The notes under the pieces were generated by a model that ran no database searches, had not been told where the DNA came from, and saw only the letters and a program-made list of their open reading frames with translations. Of a DNA stretch of 64,000 nt, positions 10,161 through 23,342 are shown piece after piece. The position numbers were made by a program, and so were the translations under genes. The stretch comes from Aurantiochytrium sp. KH105 (taxonomy: Eukaryota > Sar > Bigyra > Thraustochytrida > Thraustochytriidae): positions 1-64,000 of the forward strand of contig BGKB01000090.1 in NCBI GenBank assembly GCA_003116975.1, in the 5' to 3' direction. Each line of letters begins with the position of its first letter. The first letter of the stretch is position 1.

Positions 10161-10755
10161 CAATGGTGCCGCTAGACTTTGTTTTCAGCGATTTTGAGCT
10201 TTCATCATTGCTGGCATCGGGGAGAGGGTCTCGTGTAGTTGCACCCGCCTCTTTTTCCTTTTTTTTCTTTTTTTCAATCCCAAAAGACATCAAGCTTGGC
10301 CGGAATGGACGACTGTAGCTGAGCATTTGTTTGCGAGAGTGATGGTTTTTGAAAAGGCATGTTTCCGACGAACCTTGATGACCGCGACTTTCTCTTTCCT
10401 CTCTCGTAAAGGCTGGCTTCTTGAAGACCAACAAAAGTAGAAAGATACATTACCGCTTCATGACTTTGGCGAAGCCGCTACTGCGCGCCGAGGAAGCTCT
10501 TATTCATTGGCCTACTCCCAAGTCTTCTTCTTCTACAAGTGATCCTTCGTCAAGACCGGCTCCCTCGGCTACGAATATAATCAAAAAAACAATTCCATCG
10601 GAAAAAACGCACTTCAGATCGCCGCAGGGTATGTCATCAAGCTGAGCTCTTTGGCTCCTCTCCAAGATTCTTTCTCATAGTTCCCTCAAAAGTTGATGGC
10701 GAACAAGTTGACAATGACTTATAAAACTGTTTACCGAAAAATGCTATCAGGCCTC
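10161..10755. other. Convergent intergenic region
   Basis: Lies between the 3' ends of the acidic hypothetical gene and the M20 peptidase. Only short frames of random composition and a T-rich run near 10252-10276 are seen. Confidence 0.6.
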
Positions 10756-12309
10756 TTAGAGTTTGGTGCCATCAGCATTGCGACCAAATTCATCGACCTT
10801 GGCTCGTTTGGCGGGCGGAAGATCTGCACCATTGCCAGAGGTAAGAAGCTCCTCGACATTTGCGGCACATTGCTTTGCGAGTACGCTGGCGATGCAGCTC
10901 GTAAGTTTCGAAGAAAAGTCAATGTGCAGGAACTCGTTGGGCCCATGTGCGTTGCTCGCCGGTCCGAGGACGCCAACAATGAGAAACTGCGCCTGGGGAA
11001 ACATGGTGCCGAGCATGCCCATGAAGGGAATGCTGCCGCCCTCACCCATGATCATGGCATCCTTGCCATAGTGCTGTTTGGAGGCTGCGCTGGCGGCCTC
11101 TTCAAGCCAAGAAGCCATTGGCGGCGCTGCCCATCCCGAGCCAACCTTGCCAGAAAAGCTGACCTTGGCGCCATAGGGCACATCTGTAGTGACCGCGGCT
11201 TGAATGGCTTTGACAACGTCTGCGCCCGGCAGCGTGGGGGGCAGGCGGATGCTGAGCCGAAGAGTTGTCGAAGGGCGAAGCACGTTGCCGGCATTGCCCG
11301 CAGGAGGTAGTCCGTCTGCGCCCGTGACCGTGAGCTGTGCGCGCCACCACCGATTGAGAGCAAGCTCCGTGAGCTGTTCCTCGCCTTCGGGCTCGACGGG
11401 AACGGCGCCCTCGACAAAGGGAAAGAGGTCGATCATGCCAGGACGGCCAAGCACGGCAGCCGAGTCGGCCACCTGCTTGCGCACCTTTTCGGGAATGTCC
11501 ACAACGAGGCCTGGCAGAGTTACGCGCCCTGTGTCGGCATCCTCGATGCGATCAAGCAAGCGGCGTGCGATGCGAAAGGAATCTGGCAGAATTCCTGAGG
11601 CATCACCCGAGTGGACGCCTTCGCGCGAGATTTCCACTGAAAGGTTACCCACGCAGACGCCACGCAGCGAGGTCGTAACCCACAGCTGCTCATAGTTTCC
11701 AGCTCCGGAATCGAGGCAGACCACGAGATTGGGGCTCCCGATGCGGTCCTTGAGGTGGGTCACATATGCGCTTAGGTCTGGGCTGCCGCTTTCCTCGCAC
11801 GCCTCTATAATGATGACGCAGCGCGCGTGCGGGACGCCTTGCTTTTGCAGCGCGCGGATCGCCGTTACGGCCGTGAAGACGCTGTACCCGTCATCGGCGC
11901 CACCTCGCCCATAGAGTTTTCCGTCCCGAACCACGGGCTTGTATGGCTCGAGGCCTTCCTCCCAGCCCTCAAATGGCGGCTGCTTGTCCATGTGCCCGTA
12001 GAGCAGCACCGTGCCGGCCTTGGCGAGGTCAACGCCCTCACTGGGGCTCACCTCGATGAAGAGAAGAGGCGTGCGCTCCTCGAGCTGCACGAGGTCCACG
12101 CTCATACCGTTGACATCTTGGGCTTCTACCCATGCCTGGATCAGGGCCATGGCTTTGTCCTGGTTCTCCTTGGCCTCTGCATCGTCCTTTTCAACGAAAA
12201 GCGGGCTTTGGTTTGGGATGGCCACGTACTCGCACAGCTTCGGGATGCAGTCCTCCTTCCACGTCGAGTCCACAAAGCTCGCCAGCGCCGTCTCGTCTAA
12301 GTTCGCCAT
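10756..12309 (-). CDS. M20-family metallopeptidase (dipeptidase/CNDP-like)
   Basis: Single-exon gene of 517 residues. The frame extends upstream to 12414 but the extra 35 residues are Gly/Arg-rich; the ATG at 12309 starts MANLDETALASF, typical of the family. Di-zinc signatures are present: LLYGHMD with His106, GRGGADDG with Asp139/Asp140, and EACEESGS with catalytic Glu172 and metal ligand Glu173. A C-terminal NAHGPNEFLH motif matches the late metal-binding His region. Length agrees with cytosolic non-specific dipeptidase and related bacterial M20 enzymes, so hydrolysis of dipeptides or N-acyl amino acids in the cytosol is expected. The tail contains PAKRAKVD, close to a classical monopartite nuclear import signal, and ends GTKL. 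Substrate cannot be decided from sequence. Confidence 0.92.
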   Translation of the reverse strand: MANLDETALASFVDSTWKEDCIPKLCEYVAIPNQSPLFVEKDDAEAKENQDKAMALIQAWVEAQDVNGMSVDLVQLEERTPLLFIEVSPSEGVDLAKAGTVLLYGHMDKQPPFEGWEEGLEPYKPVVRDGKLYGRGGADDGYSVFTAVTAIRALQKQGVPHARCVIIIEACEESGSPDLSAYVTHLKDRIGSPNLVVCLDSGAGNYEQLWVTTSLRGVCVGNLSVEISREGVHSGDASGILPDSFRIARRLLDRIEDADTGRVTLPGLVVDIPEKVRKQVADSAAVLGRPGMIDLFPFVEGAVPVEPEGEEQLTELALNRWWRAQLTVTGADGLPPAGNAGNVLRPSTTLRLSIRLPPTLPGADVVKAIQAAVTTDVPYGAKVSFSGKVGSGWAAPPMASWLEEAASAASKQHYGKDAMIMGEGGSIPFMGMLGTMFPQAQFLIVGVLGPASNAHGPNEFLHIDFSSKLTSCIASVLAKQCAANVEELLTSGNGADLPPAKRAKVDEFGRNADGTKL

Positions 12310-13294
12310 CCTCCCTCGCGTCTGCCTTGCGGGCTCTGCCTTTGCGCACTTGCCTCCTAGCTCCGCTCTCCCGCGCCCGCTCCCTCCCCCGACAACAGCT
12401 GAGCGATCGATCAAGGATTGATCGAATATCTTGCTCTGATTCTAGGCCTACTGACAGACAATAGGCTGGGGGACTTGCTAGACCCTAGCTAGGCTTAAGT
12501 TACGAGTAGGTGTTCGTTGGCCAGGGGCCACATCGTTGTCGCTCGGAATTTTAACATTTGGCTACTACTACTTGTTGCTGTCGCTCGGCTGCTTCCTGCG
12601 CTACAAAAGCCGACAGCTCAGCTCCGCAAATGAGAACTATCAGCCCACCGCAAGTTTTATTCACCTTGCCATAGCCATGCACTTTTGCTCGTGTTGATGA
12701 CGCGAAGTCTATGATTCGTGGATTTACGTTGTGCGTGGATGCTACAGCAGTTTACCACCTGGTGTTAAGGTGATGGCTAGCTCATGGTGACGAGCATCGT
12801 CGATTATCGTGATATTTATGCCGCCTGGTCCGCCTTGCTAAACTCGACGGCACGATTCTCATCAAATCAGGAAATGATGAAAGGAAAAACGAAATAAGGG
12901 GAAAATGATAAAAGGAAACATACATGCGTGTTGATTCGTACACGTTCGGTGAGGTTGGGTGCAAGCACTGGCCTTGACTACCATGAAATTGGCAAGAGAA
13001 AATCGGCGCAGGGCTTGTCCATGCGCTAGCTCTAAAAAAGGAGGTAGGCAACTTGATCGGAGCAGGGCTTGTTCCAGCCAGTACTCAAAAGTTCTTCAAA
13101 GATCGGTGAGTGCTTCCCCTTCCTTTGTTGCTCGCGAGCAGTCATTTCTTTGTACCGTAACGTTTTGAAGGAGCAAAGGTAAAGAGCAATGGGAACAATC
13201 TCGGTCCATCAAACGATGGGGCGCAGGGCTACACGCGGTGGACTTGAGTGTTGAATGGTGGGGCGGGGGGGGGGGTGGGACGTAGCAAACCTCA
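12310..13294. other. Intergenic upstream of the M20 gene
   Basis: Holds the M20 promoter and 5' UTR and the 3' flank of the kinase gene. A G run at 13260-13276 is the only notable feature; no gene is supported. Confidence 0.55.
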
Positions 13295-14242
13295 TTATTT
13301 GGAAGAACGGAGGGTGTCCTGCCTCGAGGAAGAGGGCAGCGTTGATCCATCACCAGCGGTGCGTTGTGCGCGACGCTGCTCAATCGTTTCGAGATTTGCT
13401 TCGACGAGTTCAAGCAAAGTGTCCGAGGACACGCTCGAATCCGTCAGGTCAACGATGCGATCCGCAACAAAGGGATGGTCCATGAGTTTTGTGGCTGTGC
13501 TCCGTTCAAGGGGGTCCTTGACGAGACACATGGAGAGAAAGTCTTGCATATCCTCGGACCAGAGCGAGGAATCGTCCAAAGTAGGCGGCGACTTGGAGGG
13601 AATGACAAAGACGACGCGAAGAGGGTGAATCTGAGAATGAGGGGGTCTGCCCTGGGCCATTTCAATAATGGTAATTCCCAAAGACCATATGTCACACTTG
13701 CTGTTGTAGCGATCCTCGAGCATCACCTCTGGGGCCATCCAGTACGGAGCGCCCGTCATTGTGGTTCGCTTGGATTGCATGGTGCTCAGCTGCGCAGCCA
13801 CGCCAAAGTCGCCAAGTTTGGCCTTGCCATCATCGGTGAGCAGAATATTTCCTGCCTTGATATCACGGTGAATCAGGTTCTCGCCGTGAAGATAGTGCAG
13901 GCCGAGCAGCACGTAGGCCACAACGTCTCGAATGTATTCCTCGTCGAGGGTCGTATCGCAGTAGTTCATCAGGTCCGCCACCGATCCTGCTGCGCAGTAC
14001 TCCATGACAATCCAGACCGTGTCTTCATACTCGTAGGTGCCCAGGTATCCGACGCAGAACTCCGAGTGGCACCGTCCCAGAATATCAATTTCTGCCTCGA
14101 GCTCTGTCATGTCCTCGTCTACGGGGATGATCTTGATGGCCACGAGCTCGCCGCTTCTCTTGTGCTGCGCCTTCCACACCGTCCCGTACGTGCCTTCTCC
14201 GATCTGCTCCACGAGCTCGTACACGTTGGTTGGGTTCACCAT
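13295..14242 (-). CDS. Ste20/GCK-II (MST/Hippo-like) protein kinase
   Basis: Single-exon gene of 315 residues from ATG at 14242; the open frame upstream is an artefact of the AAAG-repeat 5' region. Nearly the whole protein is a kinase domain: Gly loop GEGTYGTVWKA at 15-25, Lys37, alpha-C Glu near 51, HRDIKAGN at 125-132, DFG at 145-147, activation loop RTTMTGAPYWMAPE ending at Glu172. The late segment (SEDMQDFLSMCLVKDPLER, then HPFV) matches MST/SPS1-type germinal-centre kinases. After about residue 265 there is only a short Ser/Thr/Gln-rich tail; the SARAH dimerisation domain of animal MST1/2 is not visible. Likely a cytosolic Ser/Thr kinase in a Hippo/MEN-like pathway (inference). Confidence 0.93.
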   Translation of the reverse strand: MVNPTNVYELVEQIGEGTYGTVWKAQHKRSGELVAIKIIPVDEDMTELEAEIDILGRCHSEFCVGYLGTYEYEDTVWIVMEYCAAGSVADLMNYCDTTLDEEYIRDVVAYVLLGLHYLHGENLIHRDIKAGNILLTDDGKAKLGDFGVAAQLSTMQSKRTTMTGAPYWMAPEVMLEDRYNSKCDIWSLGITIIEMAQGRPPHSQIHPLRVVFVIPSKSPPTLDDSSLWSEDMQDFLSMCLVKDPLERSTATKLMDHPFVADRIVDLTDSSVSSDTLLELVEANLETIEQRRAQRTAGDGSTLPSSSRQDTLRSSK

Positions 14243-14404
14243 CTTCGCTCCCGCCTCGGCGTACGTCCGTCCGTCCGTGCGTGCGTGCGCGCGCGTCCGC
14301 CGTTTGCCTTTTGCCTTTGGCCGCGACACGCAAACAAGCAAGCAAGCAAAAGCTCTCGCCGCGCGGGCACGTGCCGCTCGCTTTTTCTCCTTGCTAGTGG
14401 CGTT

Positions 14405-14405
14405 G

Positions 14406-14440
<35 letters not shown>

Positions 14441-14458
14441 TCCTTCTTTCCTTCTTTC
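14405..14458 (+). repeat. (CTTT)n microsatellite
   Basis: About 13 tetranucleotide units with a few CCTT variants, 165-215 bases upstream of the kinase start, so (AAAG)n on the kinase coding strand, likely in its 5' UTR. Confidence 0.95.
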
Positions 14459-15018
14459 AACCTCGCGCTCTCGGGGCCAGGACCCGCGCGTGACCGAGCG
14501 GGCACGGCGCGATGCGGCGCGACGGTTGGCTAAGGACCGCGAGGGCTGGCTGGAGATCAAGCCGCGCGGAACGAGGGCAAGGAAGGGAAAGCCTTGCCGC
14601 GGAAAGCAAAGGAAAGGAAAGGAAGGGCGTGGAACGGGATCGAGCTCGTTTGCTGCACGCGCGCCTCCGCGTGACGGCGGTCCTCCGCGTTCTCCCTTTT
14701 CCCCGGCCCGTCACGCGCGCTTCGCGAGCGGCCTCTGCGCGCGCGCGCCGCGCCTTCCTCCTCCTGCGCGCCGCCCTCGCTCCCGCCGCCTCCTCCGCTC
14801 GCCGCGCCGTGTGTCGGGCGCGAGAGAGACGCCGCGCTGCGGATCGTTGCCTGCTCGCCTCGCCTTTCCGGGACTGCCTGTCTGTCTGTCTGTCTGTCTG
14901 TCTGACGGTCTGTCTGAGAGTGTTTCTATGCTCGTCCGGATGCAAAGTCGCGCTGCCCCAACTGCTAGGCTACTGCTAGCGCTTCCGGTAGCGAGCGATT
15001 CACGCGCCGCCAACTGTA

Positions 15019-15020
15019 TT

Positions 15021-15080
<60 letters not shown>

Positions 15081-15082
15081 TC
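15019..15082 (+). repeat. (CTTT)n microsatellite
   Basis: Sixteen near-perfect TTTC units, longer and purer than the copy at 14405, lying between the two divergent genes. Confidence 0.95.
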
Positions 15083-15908
15083 CATGGCATCTATACCGCT
15101 GCTGTGTCAGCGCCACTGCGCAAACCGAGCGCGCAAAGTCAACACTCTAAAAATTCTCCACTTCTCGCCGCTCTACTATACTACTACAAATCCTCCCCTT
15201 TTCTCATCCCTACTGTAAGTCGTAGACGCCACCTAGCCCCATGTTTTCTCGTTATTTCTTTTTCACATAAAAGAAATCAGAAAGGAAGCTCTTCAATCGA
15301 TCGGCCCAGCAATCGATCCCAGACGCGGACGTACGTACTCCGTCCGCGCCGCGGGAACCTCTGCTCCCGCTGCGCGCGCGCCGCCGTCGTCTGCGCCCGC
15401 GCGCCCCGTCGCGCCGCGGGTTCCGGCCCGCGTGCCCCGCGCGGCGGCCCGCTGCCGCCCACTCGCGCGCGGCAGAGCTCGCGGCGCGCGCCCCGCGAAT
15501 CCGTGCGCTTCGAGTTCGCGCGCGAAACCCGGTCCGGGGAACCGTCGGAAAAAAAACGCGCGGGCCGCGCCTCATACGAGTTTACCCCGCCGCGCTTGTT
15601 TAAGGTGATAAGGTCCTCGCGCCTGCCACCTTATTATGTCCGCTGGGCCTCGGCGCCCTTCTGCTGCGACTACTACCACGCGGCTACTAGCATCTGCATG
15701 CACGCACGGAAGGGCGCCCTCGCGAGGATGACGGACACGCTCTCGGGCACGGGGTTCCGGAGCAACCACGGACCCCGACCAGGCCGCAGCCGAGCCGCGA
15801 GCGACGCAGCAGCCCGGGCAGGAGTCGGTCGAGCGCTGTTGGCCCCGCCCGCGCCGCGCCAGCCAGCGCGCACCGAGCGAGGCGCCGACCTCTCGCCGGG
15901 GAGGAAAG

Positions 15909-17741
15909 ATGGGCGGCGCGGCGTCTGCGCAGGCCGAGCTCCAGCAAATGGTCGCGTGTACCTTCATGCTGGGCCAGGCGCTGAGCCGCGCCTTTCCGGA
16001 AATCTACACCATCAACGACTTCCACGCCAACAAGGAAAAGCTGCGCCGGCAAATGCGCCGCGAGGAGGAAAAGCGGCTGGCAAACACCGTGCCCATGGTC
16101 TTTCTCAATCCCGACGGAACAGTCACGCCCGTACGCTTCGTCGATGCGCACGGGAACCCCGTGAGGGGAGGCGACAGTGACGACGACGACGACAACGACA
16201 AGGATTGTGCTGGCAGGAACCCAAGGCAAATTCAAGACGGAAACGAGGACGAGGATGAGGACGGAAGCGACCAAGTCCCTCTCTCGGACTGCGTCATACT
16301 CGAATACCAAGATCGGGAGGTTCCCGTAGCCTTGGCTACCATCGGGGAACCGAACGAAAGCGGATGGACAATTCTGCACGCGTGCTGCCATCAACAAGCA
16401 TGCATTCCTGCTGCAGAGAAAATCATCGCTGTCATGGTCGAGCGCGGGATTGATGTCGACCAAAAGACCACGCGTGGGCCAGGATCATACGCGACCGGAT
16501 GGACGGCCTTGCACATGGCCTGCGCCTACGGACTCACGCCCGTCGTGTCGGCTCTTCTCGCCGCGGGGGCCGACGTCGAGACGACCAATTCAATCGGATG
16601 GAAGCCACTTTACGAGGCCGTGCATCGCGGCTACACTGACATCGCGCGTCTGCTCCTCAAGGCAACAGCAACACCCGACGAGATCATACCCGCCTCACTC
16701 ATTGCGCCGTATCACGCCCAGTATCCGCTCGCGCACGCATGCCGTCAAAATCACCCCGAGGTCGTCACTGTGCTTCTCGAAGCTGGCGGCGCTCACGTGG
16801 ATGCACAAAATGAAGGTGGCTGGACAGCCTTGCACGAAGCCGTCTTTTTCCGCCACGAGGCCTGCGTGCGTACCCTCATCGATCACAATTGTAACCTTTT
16901 GATCAAGACCAAGCAGGGTTACACTGCGCTGCATTTCGAGAGCGCCCCGGCCATTCGTGAGCTGCTTCTCAGCAAGCTCGATGACGCTGATCGTGAAAAG
17001 TACGCACGCCCCGGCCCGCCCGAGCCAGAGGACGCCACCACAACGCGAGACACCATCGAGTCCAAGCGAGCCGCCCCCGAATCCAAGACTTGTGACAGCG
17101 ACGGCAGCAACAACAAGAACGACAACAATAATGCCAGCGAGCTCGACGGTGCGTCGCACCGCCCCGAGTATCGTCTCTTGGGAGATCTGCCGGACTTCAA
17201 GGCCAATTCGTTCATGCAAACCGTTCCGAACGTGGCCGCAGCCGAGGACAACGAAACTGGTAAGGAGGCCGCGCGCCGTCGCATCGCTGAGCGCAAACGC
17301 CTTCGCGCAGAGCGCAAAAAACGAACCAAGGGCGCGCGCACGCAAGGTGCAGCGCCGCCCGAACAAGGTGTGCCCGAGGAATACGCGTGTCAGCTCACGG
17401 GAAAGCTGCTCGTTGACCCCGTCACTACAATGTATGGCAACCATTTCGAAAAGTCCGCGCTCCAGGCTTGGATCAAGAGCCAGGGCAACCTTTGCCCCAT
17501 CACCGGCCAGCCGCTCTCCGAGTCTGAAATGGTCATTGACACGGATTTGCGCATCGAAATCAGCGACTGGCAGCTGAAAAAGGCCCTAAGTGACGGCGAC
17601 AACAACGCGGTCGAGCTTACTGATGATGCCGATGATGCCCAAGCTCGAGCCGCCAGTCCAGAGCGCGGGACCACGAAACAGGCGTCGCTACACCGAGTCA
17701 ACATTCCTCCCGTCAAGGACGACTTGTATGAGTTTGATTAA
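15909..17741 (+). CDS. Ankyrin-repeat U-box protein (E3 ubiquitin ligase candidate)
   Basis: Single-exon gene, 610 residues, ATG in context gaaagATGG. The N-terminus MGGAASA has Gly2 and could be myristoylated. An acidic Asp run lies near 90-100. Ankyrin repeats span about 152-350 (GWTILHACC, GWTALHMACAYG, GWTALHEAVF). A basic Arg/Lys-rich stretch (about 455-480) precedes a U-box at about 489-555: YACQLTGKLLVDPVTT, then NLCPITGQPL and DLRIEISDW. U-boxes recruit ubiquitin-loaded E2 enzymes and the ankyrins would select substrates. No additional catalytic domain is seen. Target and location are unknown; membrane tethering through the N-terminus is an inference. Confidence 0.92.
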   Translation: MGGAASAQAELQQMVACTFMLGQALSRAFPEIYTINDFHANKEKLRRQMRREEEKRLANTVPMVFLNPDGTVTPVRFVDAHGNPVRGGDSDDDDDNDKDCAGRNPRQIQDGNEDEDEDGSDQVPLSDCVILEYQDREVPVALATIGEPNESGWTILHACCHQQACIPAAEKIIAVMVERGIDVDQKTTRGPGSYATGWTALHMACAYGLTPVVSALLAAGADVETTNSIGWKPLYEAVHRGYTDIARLLLKATATPDEIIPASLIAPYHAQYPLAHACRQNHPEVVTVLLEAGGAHVDAQNEGGWTALHEAVFFRHEACVRTLIDHNCNLLIKTKQGYTALHFESAPAIRELLLSKLDDADREKYARPGPPEPEDATTTRDTIESKRAAPESKTCDSDGSNNKNDNNNASELDGASHRPEYRLLGDLPDFKANSFMQTVPNVAAAEDNETGKEAARRRIAERKRLRAERKKRTKGARTQGAAPPEQGVPEEYACQLTGKLLVDPVTTMYGNHFEKSALQAWIKSQGNLCPITGQPLSESEMVIDTDLRIEISDWQLKKALSDGDNNAVELTDDADDAQARAASPERGTTKQASLHRVNIPPVKDDLYEFD

Positions 17742-18122
17742 CCGTAGTGAACAACACGTTGTAAAAAGGATAAATCAAGCTGCAAAAAACATAACCTTCC
17801 TTTTTCTTCTTTGATTTCTTGTATCCTTGCGGATTTGCGATTATTTGCTTGGCGCATCGCCTCGACTGCCGCTGCCTCTGGACGCGGTCTCGTCCTTCCT
17901 TTCTTCCCGGTCTTGCGTAAAACGATTGAAAAAAAAGAGAAAGAAAAGGTTTCAGAAAGAAAAACGTCGTGACCGCGTGCGTGGCGCACATTCACTGCGA
18001 CGCGAATACCTTTGCCGCGTTCTGGAACCATACGTTTCTCCTTTTTCGGTTCCAAAAAAAGCTAATGGGCAAGCGAGTGAGCATGCTTGCAAACTAGCTA
18101 GCTAGCAGGCAAGTAGGCGAGC
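17742..18122. other. Convergent intergenic region
   Basis: Between the 3' ends of the U-box gene and ARF gene A. A self-complementary CTAG array (ctagctagctagc) lies at about 18096-18108, directly downstream of the ARF stop. No gene seen. Confidence 0.6.
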
Positions 18123-20666
<2,544 letters not shown>

Positions 20667-23342
20667 ATGGCGCGACGCGCGGGCGCGACGGACGCCGGCG
20701 CTCTGGCGACCTGGCTCGAGCACGCAGGAGCAGTGGCCGTGGAGGCGGATGCCGCGCAGGAGCGGGTGGACCTCGAGGGCGCCGAGGACCTGGACAAGGC
20801 CGGCGGGAAACGCAGGAAGCGCGCTCGCGACGAGCGCGACAAGGCGAGCGGCAGCAGCGAGAACGCCAAAGTCCGCGCCCTGCTCCAGGAGCTGGCCGCG
20901 CTGGGCCAAGCCACTGTAGCCGCTTTGCGCGCGCAAAGACCACTCGCGGACCCCGCCGAGCGCGACGCGGCCTGGACTGGTGACGAGCCCAAACGCAAGG
21001 CAGACGAGCGCGCGGCCAAGGCTGCTGCCAAGCTGCAGCGCCGCTGGCACGTCCTTGTTGGCGAAACGGCCGTGCGCGCCACAGCACGAACCGGCGATGC
21101 CGCATCGGCACCGGGAAGCGCGGCGCTCCGGAAGCTTGTCGGCATCCTTGCCGCCGAGTCCTTGGCCCAGTGCTCGGTGCAAAACGTCGACGACAATTTT
21201 GCCGTCTACATGGACGCCCTGCACCGTCTCGTCACGCGCGCCTCTGCTGAAGAGGCTGCCGACTTTGCTCCTGCGCTCGTCGAGCTCGTACGTGCGCGCG
21301 GCCGCCAGACATCCACCACGGCAGCACTCAACACAGACTCGCAGGCCCAGGTCTCGCAAATGGTCTTGGCCTTGGCACGAGGCCTGCGCGCCACGGCCGA
21401 GGCCGCTGCTGCTCGTGCCAGCTGGGGCAGTCCCGGTCCGGAACTAGGTTCTGCCCTTGAAGCCCAACTTGTGGCCGCCAGCGACATTTTGCGCATGGCG
21501 CCCTCGCTGTGTAGATCGGCCGCAAGCCAATTTGACCATGCATGCAAGATTCTCGTTTCGGGCGCGGTGGGCGCGCACGTGCAGAAACTTGCCGCACAGG
21601 TCATGGCTCGTCTTCCTGTTGCCTATGGCAGCAACACCAGCATTGCATGGGATGCCGTGACCCAGGCTTGCTTGCGCGGCATGGTCGACATCTTGCGCGC
21701 GCTCTACAAGGTCAAGGCGCGCGGTGTTCTTGCCCAGCCCGGCGGCATCTCCATTCGCGCTGCCAAGGCTCGCGAGGGCTCCTCTGACCCGGATGCGCCC
21801 GAAGGAGCCACTTCGGGCGGCGGCGGCAAGGTCTCGGATTTCTTTCCTGGGCTGCAGGCGGTCGCGCGAGAAAGCCAGGACCTCAAGACCGGGTCTTTTG
21901 TCCTCGCCCAGGCTGTTTCCCCGGCTGCTGCTTTTGAGGGCCTTTGTGCCGTCCTCGGCAATGCTTTGCGTGTTGCGCAGGGCGGTCTCTTTTTGGAAAT
22001 CTCGCTCGAGCCCATCCTTGAGGCCATCGAGCTTGGCCTCGCATGCTCTGCCTGCGCAGATCACCCTTGCTTTGCGCGAACCGCGGCTGCGTCTCTCGCT
22101 TGTCTGCGCGATCTCGCCGCAGTGGCTGGGATCAAGCTCTTGCGCTTCCGCTCGACCATCACCACACTCATGGAGCGTCTTTTGGCGCTTCCGCCGGCGC
22201 GTTGTCCCGTCGATCTTCAAGTGGCCATTCTCGACACATGTCGTGCGCTCGCCATCGCGCTCGGCGCGGGTATTGGCCGTCATGTCGCCGAGGCTGTCCT
22301 GCGTCGCACGGCAGAGCTCGTCTCATTTGCGAGCGAGGGCGCAGCGCGCGACCACGATGAGAAAATGGCCCAGGCTGTCGCCTCGCAAACCAAGGGTCGT
22401 GCCATCAAGAAGCGTCGTGTCGCGGCGCGTCAGCTTTCGCGTGCAGCCCAAGGCCCCAATGCTCCAATGCCCGAGCTTTGCGCCGCCAAGGCTGCTCTCG
22501 CGGCCAGCGAGGTCATTCTTGCTGTTCATGGCGCCGATCTCCCACAGGTCGTCCGCGATCTCTTTGATGCGGCTCTTCTTGACGCGCTTCAACCCGTGCT
22601 GGCTGGTTCCTCTCTCCTGCTCGACGAGTCTTCAGCATGTGCGCGGGATACCGACTTGCGTCTCGCGCTCTTGCGTGCTCTTCGGGCAACAGTTCTGGCT
22701 CCTGTACTTCGTGTTGGTACCTCGTCTGCTGTACCAACTGCTCTCGTGATTTTCGCTCATTGTCTTCGTGACGCTGATCCTCGCGTGGCCGAAACAGCAC
22801 TCTTGGCCCGTGCAAGTGCCTTGGCGCTTGTGCACCCTTCGGCTCCCGTGGTGGGCGCTCCGCGTCGACTTACCGCCTATGTTGACGATCAGGATGATCT
22901 AGAAGAGGTCGCCTTCCTTCCTCCTGTTCGTATCGAAGAAGACAACGACGACGACATGGTGGAGGCCAACGAGGAAGAAGAAGAAGAAGAAGAAGAAAAG
23001 CAAACGGACAACGCAAGCGAAGTTGTTGAGGAAGTGGTAGAAACGACGGTCACCGTAGAAAAGTCTGTCGCCGTCGCCGAAAGTCCCGAGGAGAACGCCA
23101 TGGACGACGACGACGATGACAAAGAAGAAGAAGATCAAGAAGAGGAAGAAGAAGAAGACGACGAAAAGACCGAAGCGGCTCCGGCTCGTCTTGCCGCTCA
23201 ACCTCGACAGACTCGTGCGCAACGTGCAGCTGCTGCCGCGCGGCGAGAACAGGAGGCCGCCGAGGAGGAAGAGGAGAACGATGACGACGGCGGCGCGAGC
23301 GATTCTGGATCTGATCTGCCGTCCATCGTCGACGATGAGTGA
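20667..23342 (+). CDS. PELP1/RIX1-like ribosome-biogenesis protein
   Basis: Single-exon gene, 891 residues from ATG 20667 (gcgaagATGG); upstream open frame is low complexity. The N-terminus has a basic KRRKRARDERDK patch (about 52-63). Residues about 150-700 are Ala/Leu-rich helical repeats. The stretch around residues 270-360 (SALEAQLVAASDILRMAPSL, then KLAAQVMARLPVAYG) follows the pattern of the RIX1 domain of PELP1: helix, Cys-rich turn, 'L..LP..G', then W and helical repeats. The last 150 residues are extremely acidic (long Glu and Asp runs), as in PELP1. In yeast and animals Rix1/PELP1 scaffolds the pre-60S complex with a SUMO protease or Ipi proteins in nucleolus and nucleoplasm. The family call rests on remembered patterns and architecture, so it is moderate. 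Confidence 0.6.
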   Translation: MARRAGATDAGALATWLEHAGAVAVEADAAQERVDLEGAEDLDKAGGKRRKRARDERDKASGSSENAKVRALLQELAALGQATVAALRAQRPLADPAERDAAWTGDEPKRKADERAAKAAAKLQRRWHVLVGETAVRATARTGDAASAPGSAALRKLVGILAAESLAQCSVQNVDDNFAVYMDALHRLVTRASAEEAADFAPALVELVRARGRQTSTTAALNTDSQAQVSQMVLALARGLRATAEAAAARASWGSPGPELGSALEAQLVAASDILRMAPSLCRSAASQFDHACKILVSGAVGAHVQKLAAQVMARLPVAYGSNTSIAWDAVTQACLRGMVDILRALYKVKARGVLAQPGGISIRAAKAREGSSDPDAPEGATSGGGGKVSDFFPGLQAVARESQDLKTGSFVLAQAVSPAAAFEGLCAVLGNALRVAQGGLFLEISLEPILEAIELGLACSACADHPCFARTAAASLACLRDLAAVAGIKLLRFRSTITTLMERLLALPPARCPVDLQVAILDTCRALAIALGAGIGRHVAEAVLRRTAELVSFASEGAARDHDEKMAQAVASQTKGRAIKKRRVAARQLSRAAQGPNAPMPELCAAKAALAASEVILAVHGADLPQVVRDLFDAALLDALQPVLAGSSLLLDESSACARDTDLRLALLRALRATVLAPVLRVGTSSAVPTALVIFAHCLRDADPRVAETALLARASALALVHPSAPVVGAPRRLTAYVDDQDDLEEVAFLPPVRIEEDNDDDMVEANEEEEEEEEEKQTDNASEVVEEVVETTVTVEKSVAVAESPEENAMDDDDDDKEEEDQEEEEEEDDEKTEAAPARLAAQPRQTRAQRAAAAARREQEAAEEEEENDDDGGASDSGSDLPSIVDDE

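Larger units (their letters stand above)
14243..15908. other. Divergent promoter region, repeat-rich
   Basis: Shared upstream region of the kinase (minus) and the U-box gene (plus). Very GC-rich with pyrimidine microsatellites (listed separately) and a CTGT array at about 14875-14918. All long frames here are interleaved low-complexity translations and are not supported as genes. Confidence 0.6.
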
